This document shows, piece by piece, positions 49,401-56,729 of a DNA stretch of 64,000 nucleotides (within the stretch, counting starts at the first letter, position 1; every line of letters starts with the position of its first letter). The notes under the pieces are model-generated. The model saw nothing but the letters and a program-made list of their open reading frames with translations, was not told the origin of the DNA and made no database searches. The DNA is from Anaerolineales bacterium (GTDB lineage Bacteria; Chloroflexota; Anaerolineae; 4572-78; J111): NCBI GenBank assembly GCA_015075405.1, contig JABTUK010000001.1, positions 930,001-994,000 on the forward strand, in the 5' to 3' direction. The position numbers and the translations under genes are program-made.

Positions 49401-49602
49401 GAACTTGAAAGAACAAGCCATAGAGTGGCTGGCTCTCGTGTTGAGTCATCCCGCCAGTCGGCAAGACACGAAAGACCGGGCCGCCCGCCTCCTGGCCGAA
49501 TTGGAAAGCCAACTACCTCCCCAAATCAGCGCCGCCGCCCGCGCCAGAGGACAAACCCGCTCGCTGGAAGCCGTCGCCGCCGAGATATTGAGGCTGAGAT
49601 AA
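46489..49602 (+). CDS. BTAD/NB-ARC/TPR transcriptional regulator (AfsR/SARP-like)
   Basis: I chose the ATG at 46489 (MPPLTRILRIHLLGDFRLTY), where the OmpR-like DNA-binding domain begins; the open frame extends 46 codons upstream without domain content. Order of parts: winged helix (about 1-95), BTAD helical domain (about 100-245; FYQGDLLPGCYDDWILPHRE), NB-ARC-type ATPase (about 270-560; Walker A GPGGIGKTRLAIRAA, LLILDNFEHLL, LLATSRERLNLPGEW), then TPR repeats (about 700-1000; LQEGLALFREEQDQRGMGLC). At about 375-390 the insert APSEGGKPGGAG is the translation of a CCCCCTCTGAGGGGGG-type repeat. Such regulators activate neighbouring clusters; the AT-rich operon at 51019 is a possible target. Confidence 0.9.
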   Translation: MPPLTRILRIHLLGDFRLTYGNTPLLTVNTQRLQSLLAFLVLHRHTPQSRHHLAFLLWPDTPEAQAHTNLRTLLHRLRQALPEADRFLVADAQTVQWRLETPFALDVADFEQSLAQANSITTLQQAIDFYQGDLLPGCYDDWILPHRERLRQVFSQALEQLIIRLENEHDYPAAIRATQRLLRHDPLHEVTYRRLMRLHALNGDRAGVQQVYQDCLTTLRRELDVAPSPATRQVYERLAYIDTPITQRHNLPVQLIPFVGREEELAQLAQLLANSTCRLLTIVGPGGIGKTRLAIRAARAQIGLYLHGIYLASLAATLSAEFLVSALADALNFSFHGPEDPKIQLLNYLREKEMLLILDNFEHLLAPSEGGKPGGAGFLVEILTNAPEVKLLATSRERLNLPGEWLFEIEGLSTPPSISPLTGEDIAMKLETYSAVALFLQAARRAQSSFQLTVETQAAVAHLSRLVEGMPLALELAAGWVRSLSCAEIVRELEQNLSFLATSQRHVIERHQSMQAVFDHSWRLLSVEERRIFRQLSVFQGGFRREAAEQVAGASLPILAALVDKSLLRRQPSGRYDLHELLRQYAAARLSEEPEELQAVQERHSGYFMDFLWRQTEPLKGGRQSQAMAEMKPEIDNIRLAWNWAVARGRVTEIGRSALGWSIFYDIQGRYHELKGVCQQTVDKLESIWLNEVAEERKKETGIVFGFMLATQGALYLRLGELGGKSKELLQQGIILLRQLEARTELATALHYFGSLEVFLGEFTEAQALLQEGLALFREEQDQRGMGLCLAVLGMATGSLGQYAEAYQLLQQGVALLRTVDEQHYLGMSLGFLGDIVIQMGRLTEAKQLLQESLSITRALGDRWSMALCLNQLGVVTFLTGKDFWAEAKQLHQESLAISKELGEKYFSAISLNHLGRVHYALGEGQEATQSFMTALRMAIESRAAPVALDILIGLATPIVHPEVGVTGVALNLKEQAIEWLALVLSHPASRQDTKDRAARLLAELESQLPPQISAAARARGQTRSLEAVAAEILRLR
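47585..47614. repeat. CCCCCTCTGAGGGGGG repeat inside the regulator gene
   Basis: CCCCCTCTGAGGGGGG followed by AAAGCCAGGGGGGG lies in frame between the Walker B strand and the next helix of the ATPase domain. Confidence 0.75.
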
Positions 49603-49603
49603 C

Positions 49604-49804
49604 GCATCAGGCTAGTCGCCGGTACAACTCAGCATTTTTCTTCAGTACATATTCAACCGTTTGCCGGAAAGCATCTTCAGGACGGGTCAATAATTCTTCG
49701 ATGCTGACCCGGACTAATTCTTCGGGCGGGATGCCGAAGGATTTGGCCAGTTCTTTCAATTGTAGCAAACGGTCATCGGGTAAAGCAACGGTAATTGTTG
49801 TCAT
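49604..49804 (-). CDS. Ribbon-helix-helix antitoxin-like protein
   Basis: The 65-residue protein (MTTITVALPDDRLLQLKELA) has a beta strand followed by two helices (PPEELVRVSIEELLTRPEDAF), the CopG/Arc DNA-binding pattern common to antitoxins. The ATG at 49804 sits 5 nt after AGGAG; the ATG at 49807 is too close. The frame runs to the stop near 49607, right beside the end of the regulator gene. No toxin gene is adjacent, so it is an orphan. Confidence 0.72.
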
Positions 49805-49807
49805 CAT

Positions 49808-50096
49808 ATCTCCTGTTACAATTGTACCATTGAGGTGTTGAGTTTGCCAGTAAAGACCAAAAACTTGGGGTGTCCTTCCGGTTGGCCAACCGGCTATTTA
49901 GCTTTTCAAGCCTCCCTTCCTCCAACCCTCCAAAAAATGTGACCATTATCCTACCCCTTATATCCCCCTTATCACGTTCATGAAGCGCTTTTGAAACGCT
50001 CCTTTTGTTATACTGCCCGCACACACTCAAAAACGACAACTCAATCTGCTGCTGCATCCTCCACTTCTAAAAATTTAGCATCAAGGCAGGTTTCCA
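49808..50096. other. 289-bp gap, little content
   Basis: A 16-bp perfect palindrome CCGGTTGGCCAACCGG lies near 49878-49893. Apart from the leader of the ribbon-helix-helix gene, I see no gene or terminator. Confidence 0.5.
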
Positions 50097-50339
50097 TTGG
50101 CGGCAAAAACCCCGGAAGCCAACGATTCGCCGTCGCCGCGTTCGCACCTGTTTACGGTGCGGGTGTGGTTAGAAGAATTGGGTCACGGCCAAACTGAGTG
50201 GCGCGGCCAGGTTCAACACGTTCTCAGCGGAGAAAGCCGCTATTTTCGGAACTGGTCAACCCTGATCGCTTTTCTCCAGGAGATGGTGCCGGGCGATGGA
50301 GCGGCGTCTCAAGATGAGACCACCACAAATAATCCATGA
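50097..50339 (+). CDS. Small conserved-looking hypothetical protein
   Basis: The 80-residue frame begins at TTG (50097; MAAKTPEANDSPSPRSHLF) with AGGCAGG upstream, so start choice is uncertain. The body FTVRVWLEELGHGQTEWRGQ then VLSGESRYFRNWSTLIAFL is a compact strand-strand-helix unit with evenly spaced aromatic residues and looks like a genuine small domain. The function is unknown. It ends 10 bp before the ATG of the P-loop gene at 50350, so the two are probably co-transcribed. Confidence 0.6.
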   Translation: MAAKTPEANDSPSPRSHLFTVRVWLEELGHGQTEWRGQVQHVLSGESRYFRNWSTLIAFLQEMVPGDGAASQDETTTNNP

Positions 50340-50349
50340 GGGCAAAGCT

Positions 50350-50979
50350 ATGTTCAATATCTGCTACAACTGCGGTGAATACAGGGTAGACAAACTCATC
50401 GAGCCAGGCGGCCCCTATGCCGTTTGCCCGGTGTGCGGACACCAACACCCTTTTCGCCAACTGCCGCTGTTGATTGTCGCCGGGGCCAGCGGCGCAGGCA
50501 AATCGGCGGCGGGCCAAAGGCTGCTGGGGAAAATAGAGGAAGTTGTCTTGTTGGAAGGCGATTTGTTATGGCGGCCCGAATTCAACCGGCCGCTGGAAAA
50601 GTATAACGACTTTTTTGAAACCTGGCTTCGTCTCTGCAAAAACGTAGCCCAGGTCGGGCGGCCGGTGGTTTTGTTCAATGCCGGGGCGATCCCAGAGAAT
50701 GTGGAGCCGTGTGTGGAGCGCCGCTACTTCTCCGAGATCCATTACCTGGCCCTGGTGTGTGACGATGACCTGTTGGCGCAGCGATTGCAAAAGCGCTCGA
50801 ACTGGCGCGGTTTCGACGCCCCGGCGGTCATCAAGCGGAACATCGAGTTCAACCAATGGTTCAAGGCCAACGCGGGCCAGACCAGTCCAGCGATTGAACT
50901 GCTTGACACCAGCCGCACCTCGGTGGAGGAGACGGCCCAGCAGGTAGCGGGGTGGATTCGGGGGAAGGTGTTGGGTTAG
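50350..50979 (+). CDS. Zinc-ribbon P-loop nucleoside/nucleotide kinase-like protein
   Basis: The ATG at 50350 (MFNICYNCGEYRVDKLI) has GAGG upstream. The N-terminus is a zinc ribbon (CYNCGE, then CPVCGHQHPF). The P-loop GASGAGKSAAGQRLL at about 46-60, VVLLEGDLLWRPEF, and a lid-like segment (RLQKRSNWRGFD) make it an adenylate/gluconate-kinase-like phosphotransferase. It could be a small-molecule kinase; a role as a nucleic-acid kinase is possible because of the ribbon. Substrate unknown. The 209 residues show no membrane segment. Confidence 0.78.
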   Translation: MFNICYNCGEYRVDKLIEPGGPYAVCPVCGHQHPFRQLPLLIVAGASGAGKSAAGQRLLGKIEEVVLLEGDLLWRPEFNRPLEKYNDFFETWLRLCKNVAQVGRPVVLFNAGAIPENVEPCVERRYFSEIHYLALVCDDDLLAQRLQKRSNWRGFDAPAVIKRNIEFNQWFKANAGQTSPAIELLDTSRTSVEETAQQVAGWIRGKVLG

Positions 50980-51018
50980 AAAAAATTTAGGAATATTTGC
51001 TATAGAGGAGGTGTTTAA

Positions 51019-51663
51019 ATGTCCGAGTTAACACAACTACCTGAGTGGTTAGGGGGCGCCGTGATTGGCGCTATCATTGCAGCCTTGGGTTACGTGGCTA
51101 AACTAATTTTCGATGAAGTGGTGGCTGCTCGTGAGGCCAGGAATGTGCGCCTGGCTCGGCTGGTAGAATTACATTCTCTCTTACGGGCCGGTAAAGCCTG
51201 CTTCCTAACCCAAAATGCTCATGCTGAACGACTGACGAACTCGATTACAATGAAACATTTAGATTTAGAGAAAGGAAAGGGTTATGAGGAGATTATGTCC
51301 AAAGCTTTCGCCCAATTTACCCTTGAGGAAAAAGAACTTCATAGGATTATCCGTGGCATCACCGTCCACGCAATGCGCCCGATTAATCAATCATTATCGG
51401 AGTGGTTGAAAAAAGATACCTATTTCAAAGCGCAGCAACAAGGGAGGGGTGACTTTTATGAGTTGTCAAAGTTGCTGACGAGCTTGGATGTCCATCTGCT
51501 ATTATGGCACGCCAAATACGAGGAGTGGATTCCCGATACTCCTGAACATGCCTTGGTCTATCTGGCCGATGAAAAAGGGCATGGGGTTGGTTTTCCTTCT
51601 GGTTTGGATGAGAAAGTTGCCAAGATTATTGAAGAGGCAAGTTGGATTGATTTCTGGATATAA
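51019..51663 (+). CDS. Unknown operon gene 1: membrane-anchored helical protein
   Basis: The 214-residue protein has one membrane segment near the N-terminus (LGGAVIGAIIAALGYVAKLI, about 11-30) and a cytosolic helical body with charged stretches (EEIMSKAFAQFTLEEKELHR). I recognise no family. GAGGAGG lies 7 nt before the ATG. It is the first of four same-strand genes with strong Shine-Dalgarno sites and visibly AT-richer sequence than the flanks, which suggests a horizontally acquired unit. Confidence 0.75.
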   Translation: MSELTQLPEWLGGAVIGAIIAALGYVAKLIFDEVVAAREARNVRLARLVELHSLLRAGKACFLTQNAHAERLTNSITMKHLDLEKGKGYEEIMSKAFAQFTLEEKELHRIIRGITVHAMRPINQSLSEWLKKDTYFKAQQQGRGDFYELSKLLTSLDVHLLLWHAKYEEWIPDTPEHALVYLADEKGHGVGFPSGLDEKVAKIIEEASWIDFWI

Positions 51664-51697
51664 AATCAGTAGCAGCGTACAGGAAAGGAAGTTAAAT

Positions 51698-52612
51698 ATG
51701 CTATCTATGATGATACGGTCCCCCTATTTTTGGGGTATTGTTGCCCTGATCTGCATGTATTTATTGAGTTTGTTTAACACTCACTCCAGGGATCCATTTT
51801 ATCTGGCGCGCGGTCATAATGGGCAGTCCAGCACATCCCTATTCCAGAATCTCATCTTCACGATACTAACCGTTTTCGCTTATGTTACAGTCGTTGCTGC
51901 GCGTTTTATTGATAGCCCACCCGGTGAGCCGTTGCCCGCCTTGCCGGCCGTTCCAATCAATCTATTAGTTTTAATGGGACTCTCGATCACCACTTCAACT
52001 ACCAGTAAAGCTATCGCCATCACATCTCAAGCGGAAGGAAAAAGCTCGACTGAGGATAAGAGCACACTACTCAAAGATCGAGACGATAAGTTCGATCTGA
52101 CGAAAGCGCAAATGCTTATCTGGGCGCTGGTCGCAGTCGGGGTCTATCTGGTGGTGCTTTATAGTTTCATTTCGGCTAAGTGCTATTTGGGTGTCAACGT
52201 TCCCGATCTATGCCCTAAAGACGCCGCGCTACCCGACATTGATGCAGCTTTCCTGGTACTGATGGGTGTGTCTCAGGGGACCTATGTGGCCGGTAAGTTG
52301 GTTAGCCGTACTACAGCCAAACCACTCATCGAGCATATTCTGCCGACTGAAGCCAAAGCAAAGGGACAGGTCAGCATAGAAGGTCACTTCTTTGGGGAAG
52401 GCAAAGATGGGAATAGCCTCATCCTTAAGAATGGGACTTCCGGCGCTGAGGACGGCATACCTATGGCCGATATTAAAGATTGGAAGGAAACCAAAATCTT
52501 GTTTGAGGTGCCGGATACACTTGCCTCGGGAAAATATATACTCAGCGTGAGAAGCGGCGGCCAAACCGGCGACGGTAAGGATTTTGAGATTACTCAAGAA
52601 AATGCTAAATGA
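51698..52612 (+). CDS. Unknown operon gene 2: multi-helix membrane protein with C-terminal IPT/TIG-like domain
   Basis: The ATG at 51698 follows GGAAAGGAAG; the earlier in-frame start overlaps gene 1 and lacks a ribosome-binding site. The 304-residue protein has five hydrophobic segments (about 8-24, 48-68, 80-100, 138-158, 180-200), with a charged cytosolic loop (SSTEDKSTLLKDRDDKFDL). The last 85 residues look like a small Ig-fold of the IPT/TIG type (AKGQVSIEGHFFGEGKDGNS, then LFEVPDTLASGKYILSVRSG). Function unknown. It lies 35 bp after gene 1. Confidence 0.78.
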   Translation: MLSMMIRSPYFWGIVALICMYLLSLFNTHSRDPFYLARGHNGQSSTSLFQNLIFTILTVFAYVTVVAARFIDSPPGEPLPALPAVPINLLVLMGLSITTSTTSKAIAITSQAEGKSSTEDKSTLLKDRDDKFDLTKAQMLIWALVAVGVYLVVLYSFISAKCYLGVNVPDLCPKDAALPDIDAAFLVLMGVSQGTYVAGKLVSRTTAKPLIEHILPTEAKAKGQVSIEGHFFGEGKDGNSLILKNGTSGAEDGIPMADIKDWKETKILFEVPDTLASGKYILSVRSGGQTGDGKDFEITQENAK

Positions 52613-52727
52613 GAAAATCAAATTTAGTGGCTCTACACTAACATGATACCTCTTTGCCAGAGGGTGAAGACCAACTTGGCGAGTAATTTAGCCTAACAAC
52701 TTTTAATAAACATAAAGGAAATTTAAC

Positions 52728-54473
52728 ATGTCACTTTCAGAAGAACCCGTAAAAGCAACCGACATTATCGTTTTTGACGATAAAAGTGGAGCTTCGGTTA
52801 TTCGTTACAATATCCCGCTGACCGGAACGCATACCGGTCAACGGATAGTGCGCCTTGATCTGGGTTTAACGGACACCGATTTTGGCGGGCAGCAGCCCCA
52901 ACCATCACCCGACATATTGGCCCTTGAATGGAAAAAGGCGCCAAATTCAAATTCCTGGCAATATGATGCTGATAAGGCGTTTGCTTTCTTTTTGGCTCAG
53001 GCGGCAAACGTTGGCTTGGATTCGAATCCTCAGGCATTTGCAGAGTTTAGGAGACGTGCGAGCGAGACTAAAACTGGTGATGGAAGACTCCATATACCTG
53101 GCCCTATCCCTCCAGCTGTTATAGAAAATGGGGACATCTCTATTGAGGTTTCCGCAGCCTATGATAGGATACGATTATTATTTGAGGATTTCGCTGTCGG
53201 GTTGCAGAAGGGCGAACTGGTCACTCTCACCCTTGGTTGGGGTAACATAGTAGTCCCTTCTACTCAATCTGCAGAGGTGGCACTGGGACAATCGGGAACA
53301 GGCAATATTAATTTCTTTCTGGTTGAAACCTACGGGATCAGCGCTTTTCTGGGCGATTACGGCCTGGGTAGGACGATTCGCACCTTTTCTTTGCTGCCAG
53401 ACGAAGAGACAAAAATCAGCATCAAAACCTGGCGTTCTACAACCCAAAAGATAGCCAAAGCCTCAAGCGTTATAGACTCCTTTACCGACACAGCCGCGTC
53501 ACGTTTTACCAATACCGTCCAACGGGAAACGACTGATAAGTTTAATCGAAACAATAAACTTGATTGGCATGCCGAAGCAGAGGTTAATGCCAGCTGGGGG
53601 TGGGGTGATGCCAAAGTAGAAGGGGGGGTATCTGGTGGGTACCAGGAAAGCCGTGAGAATTTTGCCAAACAGATAACAGACGCTCTACAGGAACATACCC
53701 GTGAGGCTTCCTGGTCCCGTAACAACACTGTTAACTCTAGTTCGGAAACTTCTCAGGAAACCGGTGAAGAGGCAATCACTGAGCGGACCATCCGTAATGT
53801 TAATCTACGGCGGGTGCTTAATTTTGTTTTCCGTGAATTGAATCAGGAATATCTCACCAAAATACATCTGTTAGAGATTAAGGTGGCGTACACCAATGGT
53901 ACCGTTAACTCATGGCGGGAGGTGCCCATTTCAGGCTTACGTGACCTGCTGGAGGAAGTATTGGTAGATCCAAAAAAAATTGACGAGGTGGCCTCAGATA
54001 TTTTAGGAGCAGTTGGCATCGTCATGGATATTGAAGATAAACCCGTATATACCCTGGATCGCCTTGATATACAACCGGATGGAATTTATACGACAGCCCC
54101 GGCTACCCCCGACCCCGCGACCCACAAGTTTCCGGCTCCCCCAGCAGACCGCAAGTTCCTGTATCGTTTTAAACCAGGGCCGCTTGATCAACCCGCAGGC
54201 GAGAAAAACAAAGTGGATGGCGTACTGCTAAAGGAAGAAAAAATTACTATGCGGACAGATAGTATTGTGGTCGAGGCGCTGCTGGGCCAGGCTGACGCTC
54301 TGGATACTTATGCCACTCATAGCCAATTAGCCGAGGTTAATGCCAAGCTATTGACCAACCGGCGGCTGGAGTTGGGTTTAAAGACTCTTGAGGAAATCAA
54401 AGACCCCAAGGAGCGGGCTACGGCCTACTCTGCCATGTTTAACCCGCCACCCGCAGCGCCAGCGGCAAAGTGA
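52728..54473 (+). CDS. Unknown operon gene 3: large soluble protein
   Basis: The 581-residue protein has no signal or membrane segment. The N-terminal third is beta-rich (VIRYNIPLTGTHTGQRIVRL). The middle has NFFLVETYGISAFLGDYGLG and RTFSLLPDEETKISIKTW, followed by a Ser/Thr-rich segment with alternating polar residues (DSFTDTAASRFTNTVQRET, then WSRNNTVNSSSETSQE) that looks like an amphipathic beta hairpin or coiled region, similar in texture to pore-forming toxins. The C-terminal part has IHLLEIKVAYTNGTVNSW and a helical tail. I do not recognise the family. AAAGGAA precedes the ATG. Confidence 0.78.
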   Translation: MSLSEEPVKATDIIVFDDKSGASVIRYNIPLTGTHTGQRIVRLDLGLTDTDFGGQQPQPSPDILALEWKKAPNSNSWQYDADKAFAFFLAQAANVGLDSNPQAFAEFRRRASETKTGDGRLHIPGPIPPAVIENGDISIEVSAAYDRIRLLFEDFAVGLQKGELVTLTLGWGNIVVPSTQSAEVALGQSGTGNINFFLVETYGISAFLGDYGLGRTIRTFSLLPDEETKISIKTWRSTTQKIAKASSVIDSFTDTAASRFTNTVQRETTDKFNRNNKLDWHAEAEVNASWGWGDAKVEGGVSGGYQESRENFAKQITDALQEHTREASWSRNNTVNSSSETSQETGEEAITERTIRNVNLRRVLNFVFRELNQEYLTKIHLLEIKVAYTNGTVNSWREVPISGLRDLLEEVLVDPKKIDEVASDILGAVGIVMDIEDKPVYTLDRLDIQPDGIYTTAPATPDPATHKFPAPPADRKFLYRFKPGPLDQPAGEKNKVDGVLLKEEKITMRTDSIVVEALLGQADALDTYATHSQLAEVNAKLLTNRRLELGLKTLEEIKDPKERATAYSAMFNPPPAAPAAK

Positions 54474-54496
54474 TCTCTATAAAGGGAGGAAACACT

Positions 54497-55684
54497 ATGT
54501 CAATCTACAAAATTCTGGCAGCCCCCACCCAAGTACCGCAATCAAAAACTGGTGGAGGGGTCGCAATGAGTAACCCTTCATCAGATTTTTCTGGCGAAAA
54601 TTATAGCCAACTCACTGAAGATTTAGTATTTCTAATCCGGCAATCCTGCTATATTCAGCTCGCGCGGGTTGATGCTTACCTGGATGGCGTTGTGCTCGCT
54701 GCTGAACAGGTTCAGGATGTACGTATACGATTACAGGAGACGAAATCTGAAGTTACTAGCTGGGGGCAGTTTTTCTTCGACATCTTGCTAATCGGTGCAT
54801 TAGAGAGTACAGTTGCGGGTAAGGTAATAACTAAATTAACTAAGCTCATCTTCACCCCTATTTTGCGGCAAAATATCATCTTTATGGCCTTGCCAAAATC
54901 TGTTGATGGTGTGACTCTTAAGAAGCAGGCAGAAAGACTTGCTCGTATGAATGCTCCAGATCGGGGATCATTTTCAAAGATACGTAACAATATCCTCCAA
55001 AAAGGCGCAGGTGGGCCGGGACTTGAGGCTCTGGGTCGGAAGGGGAAGGAGAAGGAGGAGATAATCAAACTCTATCACGCCAGCTTGGAGGCCCTCATTC
55101 AGGGTACAGAGGCAGCTCAGACAAACCTTGTCGCCGCAGCAAAAGCTATTAATGAAGGGCGGACAAAAACCCAACCCATACCAGCCCCTTCGTTGGGGGC
55201 AACCGATAGCGCCGGCGTTACTATTCTTGCTGCGGCGCAGCACTATGCCAGTTTGACTCGTCTGGGAATTCAGGTCAGGCATGCTCGGTTCGAGGCGCTG
55301 GTGCGAGGTCAAAAGGTGATGCCTGCCGATCTCGCCTCTATCATTGATGCTTTTGGTTGGGAAGAGATTGAACTTGACCTAAATGATATTCGCTGCCGTT
55401 ATATGTTATTATTTGAAGCCGTCATCTGGGCGCGTCTATACGGCTTCGATTATGAGCAGAAGACGCCTCATCTAACCTTGAATGCAGAAGAGTTTAAAGG
55501 AATACCGAAAAATTTGTGCGATTATTGGTTAAAACGTTTCGGGTCGAGTGTTGACGCTTGGAACGAGACTCTTCAGCCTAAGAAATATAGTGGTTTATTT
55601 TATAAATTGGCCCTAATGATACAAATGAAATATTTACAAGAGTATTTTTGGGAGATTGCAAAAAAAAATGCCGCACATTCTTGA
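54497..55684 (+). CDS. Unknown operon gene 4: mostly helical protein with hydrophobic centre
   Basis: The ATG at 54497 has GGGAGGAA 6 nt upstream; the GTG at 54470 was rejected. The 395-residue protein has an N-terminal low-complexity part, a helical region (QVQDVRIRLQETKSEVTSWG), a hydrophobic stretch at about 95-125 (FFFDILLIGALESTVAGKVI) and a long helical body ending MKYLQEYFWEIAKKNAAHS. No known motif. Together with genes 1-3 it would give a set of two membrane proteins and two large partly soluble proteins. The stop lies 58 bp before an antitoxin stump. Confidence 0.76.
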   Translation: MSIYKILAAPTQVPQSKTGGGVAMSNPSSDFSGENYSQLTEDLVFLIRQSCYIQLARVDAYLDGVVLAAEQVQDVRIRLQETKSEVTSWGQFFFDILLIGALESTVAGKVITKLTKLIFTPILRQNIIFMALPKSVDGVTLKKQAERLARMNAPDRGSFSKIRNNILQKGAGGPGLEALGRKGKEKEEIIKLYHASLEALIQGTEAAQTNLVAAAKAINEGRTKTQPIPAPSLGATDSAGVTILAAAQHYASLTRLGIQVRHARFEALVRGQKVMPADLASIIDAFGWEEIELDLNDIRCRYMLLFEAVIWARLYGFDYEQKTPHLTLNAEEFKGIPKNLCDYWLKRFGSSVDAWNETLQPKKYSGLFYKLALMIQMKYLQEYFWEIAKKNAAHS

Positions 55685-55742
55685 GGGTCAACTTAGCCAG
55701 CGTATTAAACCCTAGGGGCTTGACATGCAGTAATAAAGCGAT

Positions 55743-55844
55743 TTACCCCATAACCTCAAACCCCGGCGTTTCGATCACCCGACTGGGCCGTCTTTCGCCC
55801 CAAACCGTTTGTGGCAAGCGTTCCACCATCGCCGGGGAGAAATA
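55743..55844 (-). pseudogene. Truncated YgiT/MqsA-type antitoxin, 3' stump, copy A
   Basis: On the minus strand the frame reads YFSPAMVERLPQTVWGERR and ends PSRVIETPGFEVMG before TAA, which resembles the C-terminal end of YgiT-type zinc-finger antitoxins. The N-terminal CxxC part is missing. It ends 2 bp from the stop codon of the CopG antitoxin. It matches copy B at 56603-56702. Confidence 0.65.
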
Positions 55845-55846
55845 GT

Positions 55847-56137
55847 TCACTCAGATAAGGAGGTCGCGTATTCTTGAAGTTTTTCTTGAACCCACAAGTT
55901 AACCAGGGTATTCAACGATACGCCTTCTGCCTGTTGAACCTGGCGCAGCCGCGTTTCTAAGGTATCAGAAAGCGTGACTATATAGTGGTGTTTGGGGTGA
56001 GCCGAAATAGTGGCTTCAACCGGGGTTAAATACTCCTCATAATCGGTGAGATCATGCGTATCCCAAAATTCGGCCATCTCCTCCAAGGTATCAAAAGTTT
56101 CCGGTAAAGGATCTTTAGTCATTTTATTTTCTGCCAT
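55847..56137 (-). CDS. CopG-family antitoxin
   Basis: The 96-residue protein has an acidic N-terminus (FDTLEEMAEFWDTHDLTDYE), the usual toxin-binding or CopG-antitoxin (PF12441-like) segment, and a C-terminal ribbon-helix-helix (TLSDTLETRLRQVQQAEGVS then LVNLWVQEKL). It overlaps the toxin gene by 14 nt and uses an AGGAG about 10 nt before the ATG at 56137. It should neutralise the BrnT-like protein and repress the operon. Confidence 0.87.
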   Translation of the reverse strand: MAENKMTKDPLPETFDTLEEMAEFWDTHDLTDYEEYLTPVEATISAHPKHHYIVTLSDTLETRLRQVQQAEGVSLNTLVNLWVQEKLQEYATSLSE

Positions 56138-56408
56138 ATCGCCGGTGCTCCTTTTTGGTCATATCTCTGGCGGTGACGATCAAAGCCTGACCATCTTTTT
56201 TGTGAATAAAGAAGATGGTCAAGTATCGGCCCTCATCAGTTTGACCCGAAGCTACATAAAAGTCTTCTCCAGGCCGATGCCCTCTTTCCAATCGCTCAAT
56301 CCGAGGCTGATTCGCAAAAACTTCAACCACTTCTTCTACCTGAATATTATGTTTCCAGGCCAATTTGTCTATCAGATCTTCGCGCCAAATATAGCCTGTG
56401 ATGTTCAT
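56124..56408 (-). CDS. BrnT-like toxin
   Basis: The 94-residue RelE/BrnT-type protein has LIDKLAWKHNIQVEEVVEVF (the K-x-x-x-K-H-x-V-x-x-E-E-V element), RPGEDFYVASGQTDEGRYLT and FFIHKKDGQALIVTARDMTK, with the closing RYGRK. Toxins of this fold cut RNA. It starts with ATG at 56408; a GAGG lies 12 nt before it and a promoter with TATAAT at 56459-56454 (minus) lies 45 bp upstream. Toxin-first order matches brnTA. Confidence 0.85.
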   Translation of the reverse strand: MNITGYIWREDLIDKLAWKHNIQVEEVVEVFANQPRIERLERGHRPGEDFYVASGQTDEGRYLTIFFIHKKDGQALIVTARDMTKKEHRRYGRK

Positions 56409-56453
56409 GCTAAAAGAGCCTCAACTCCTCCTATTTCAAGATACTCTGTCCAT

Positions 56454-56481
56454 ATTATAGCGGGAGCGAGTAAAAAAACAA
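56454..56481 (-). promoter_or_regulatory. Promoter of the BrnT-like module
   Basis: TTGTTT (56481-56476), a 16-bp spacer and a perfect TATAAT (56459-56454) on the minus strand. The leader would be about 40 nt. Confidence 0.6.
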
Positions 56482-56602
56482 GAGATTTATCTGCACCACC
56501 CTTATACACCCACGCTCCAGCCTACTGGCCGGCGTCACCCGTATCCGAATTCGACAAGCCAGCACGGGCCAGGGATAATCGCGGGAGAGGTGAGGGAGGG
56601 GT

Positions 56603-56702
56603 TTACCCCGCAAACTCAAACACCGGCGTTTCGATCACCCGACTGGGCGGTCTTTCGCCCCAAACCGTTTGCTGCAAGCGTTGCCGTCGCCGGGGAGAAA
56701 CG
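56603..56702 (-). pseudogene. Truncated YgiT/MqsA-type antitoxin, 3' stump, copy B
   Basis: The frame reads RLQQTVWGERPPSRVIETP then VFEFAG and stop; 2 nt are missing near 56685 relative to copy A, so the frame is broken upstream. It is about 85 percent identical to copy A by eye, in the same orientation, and lies just after the Uma2 stop. The two stumps bracket the BrnT-like module. Confidence 0.65.
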
Positions 56703-56729
56703 CTTTACAATGGATAGCTTTAGGGCTTC

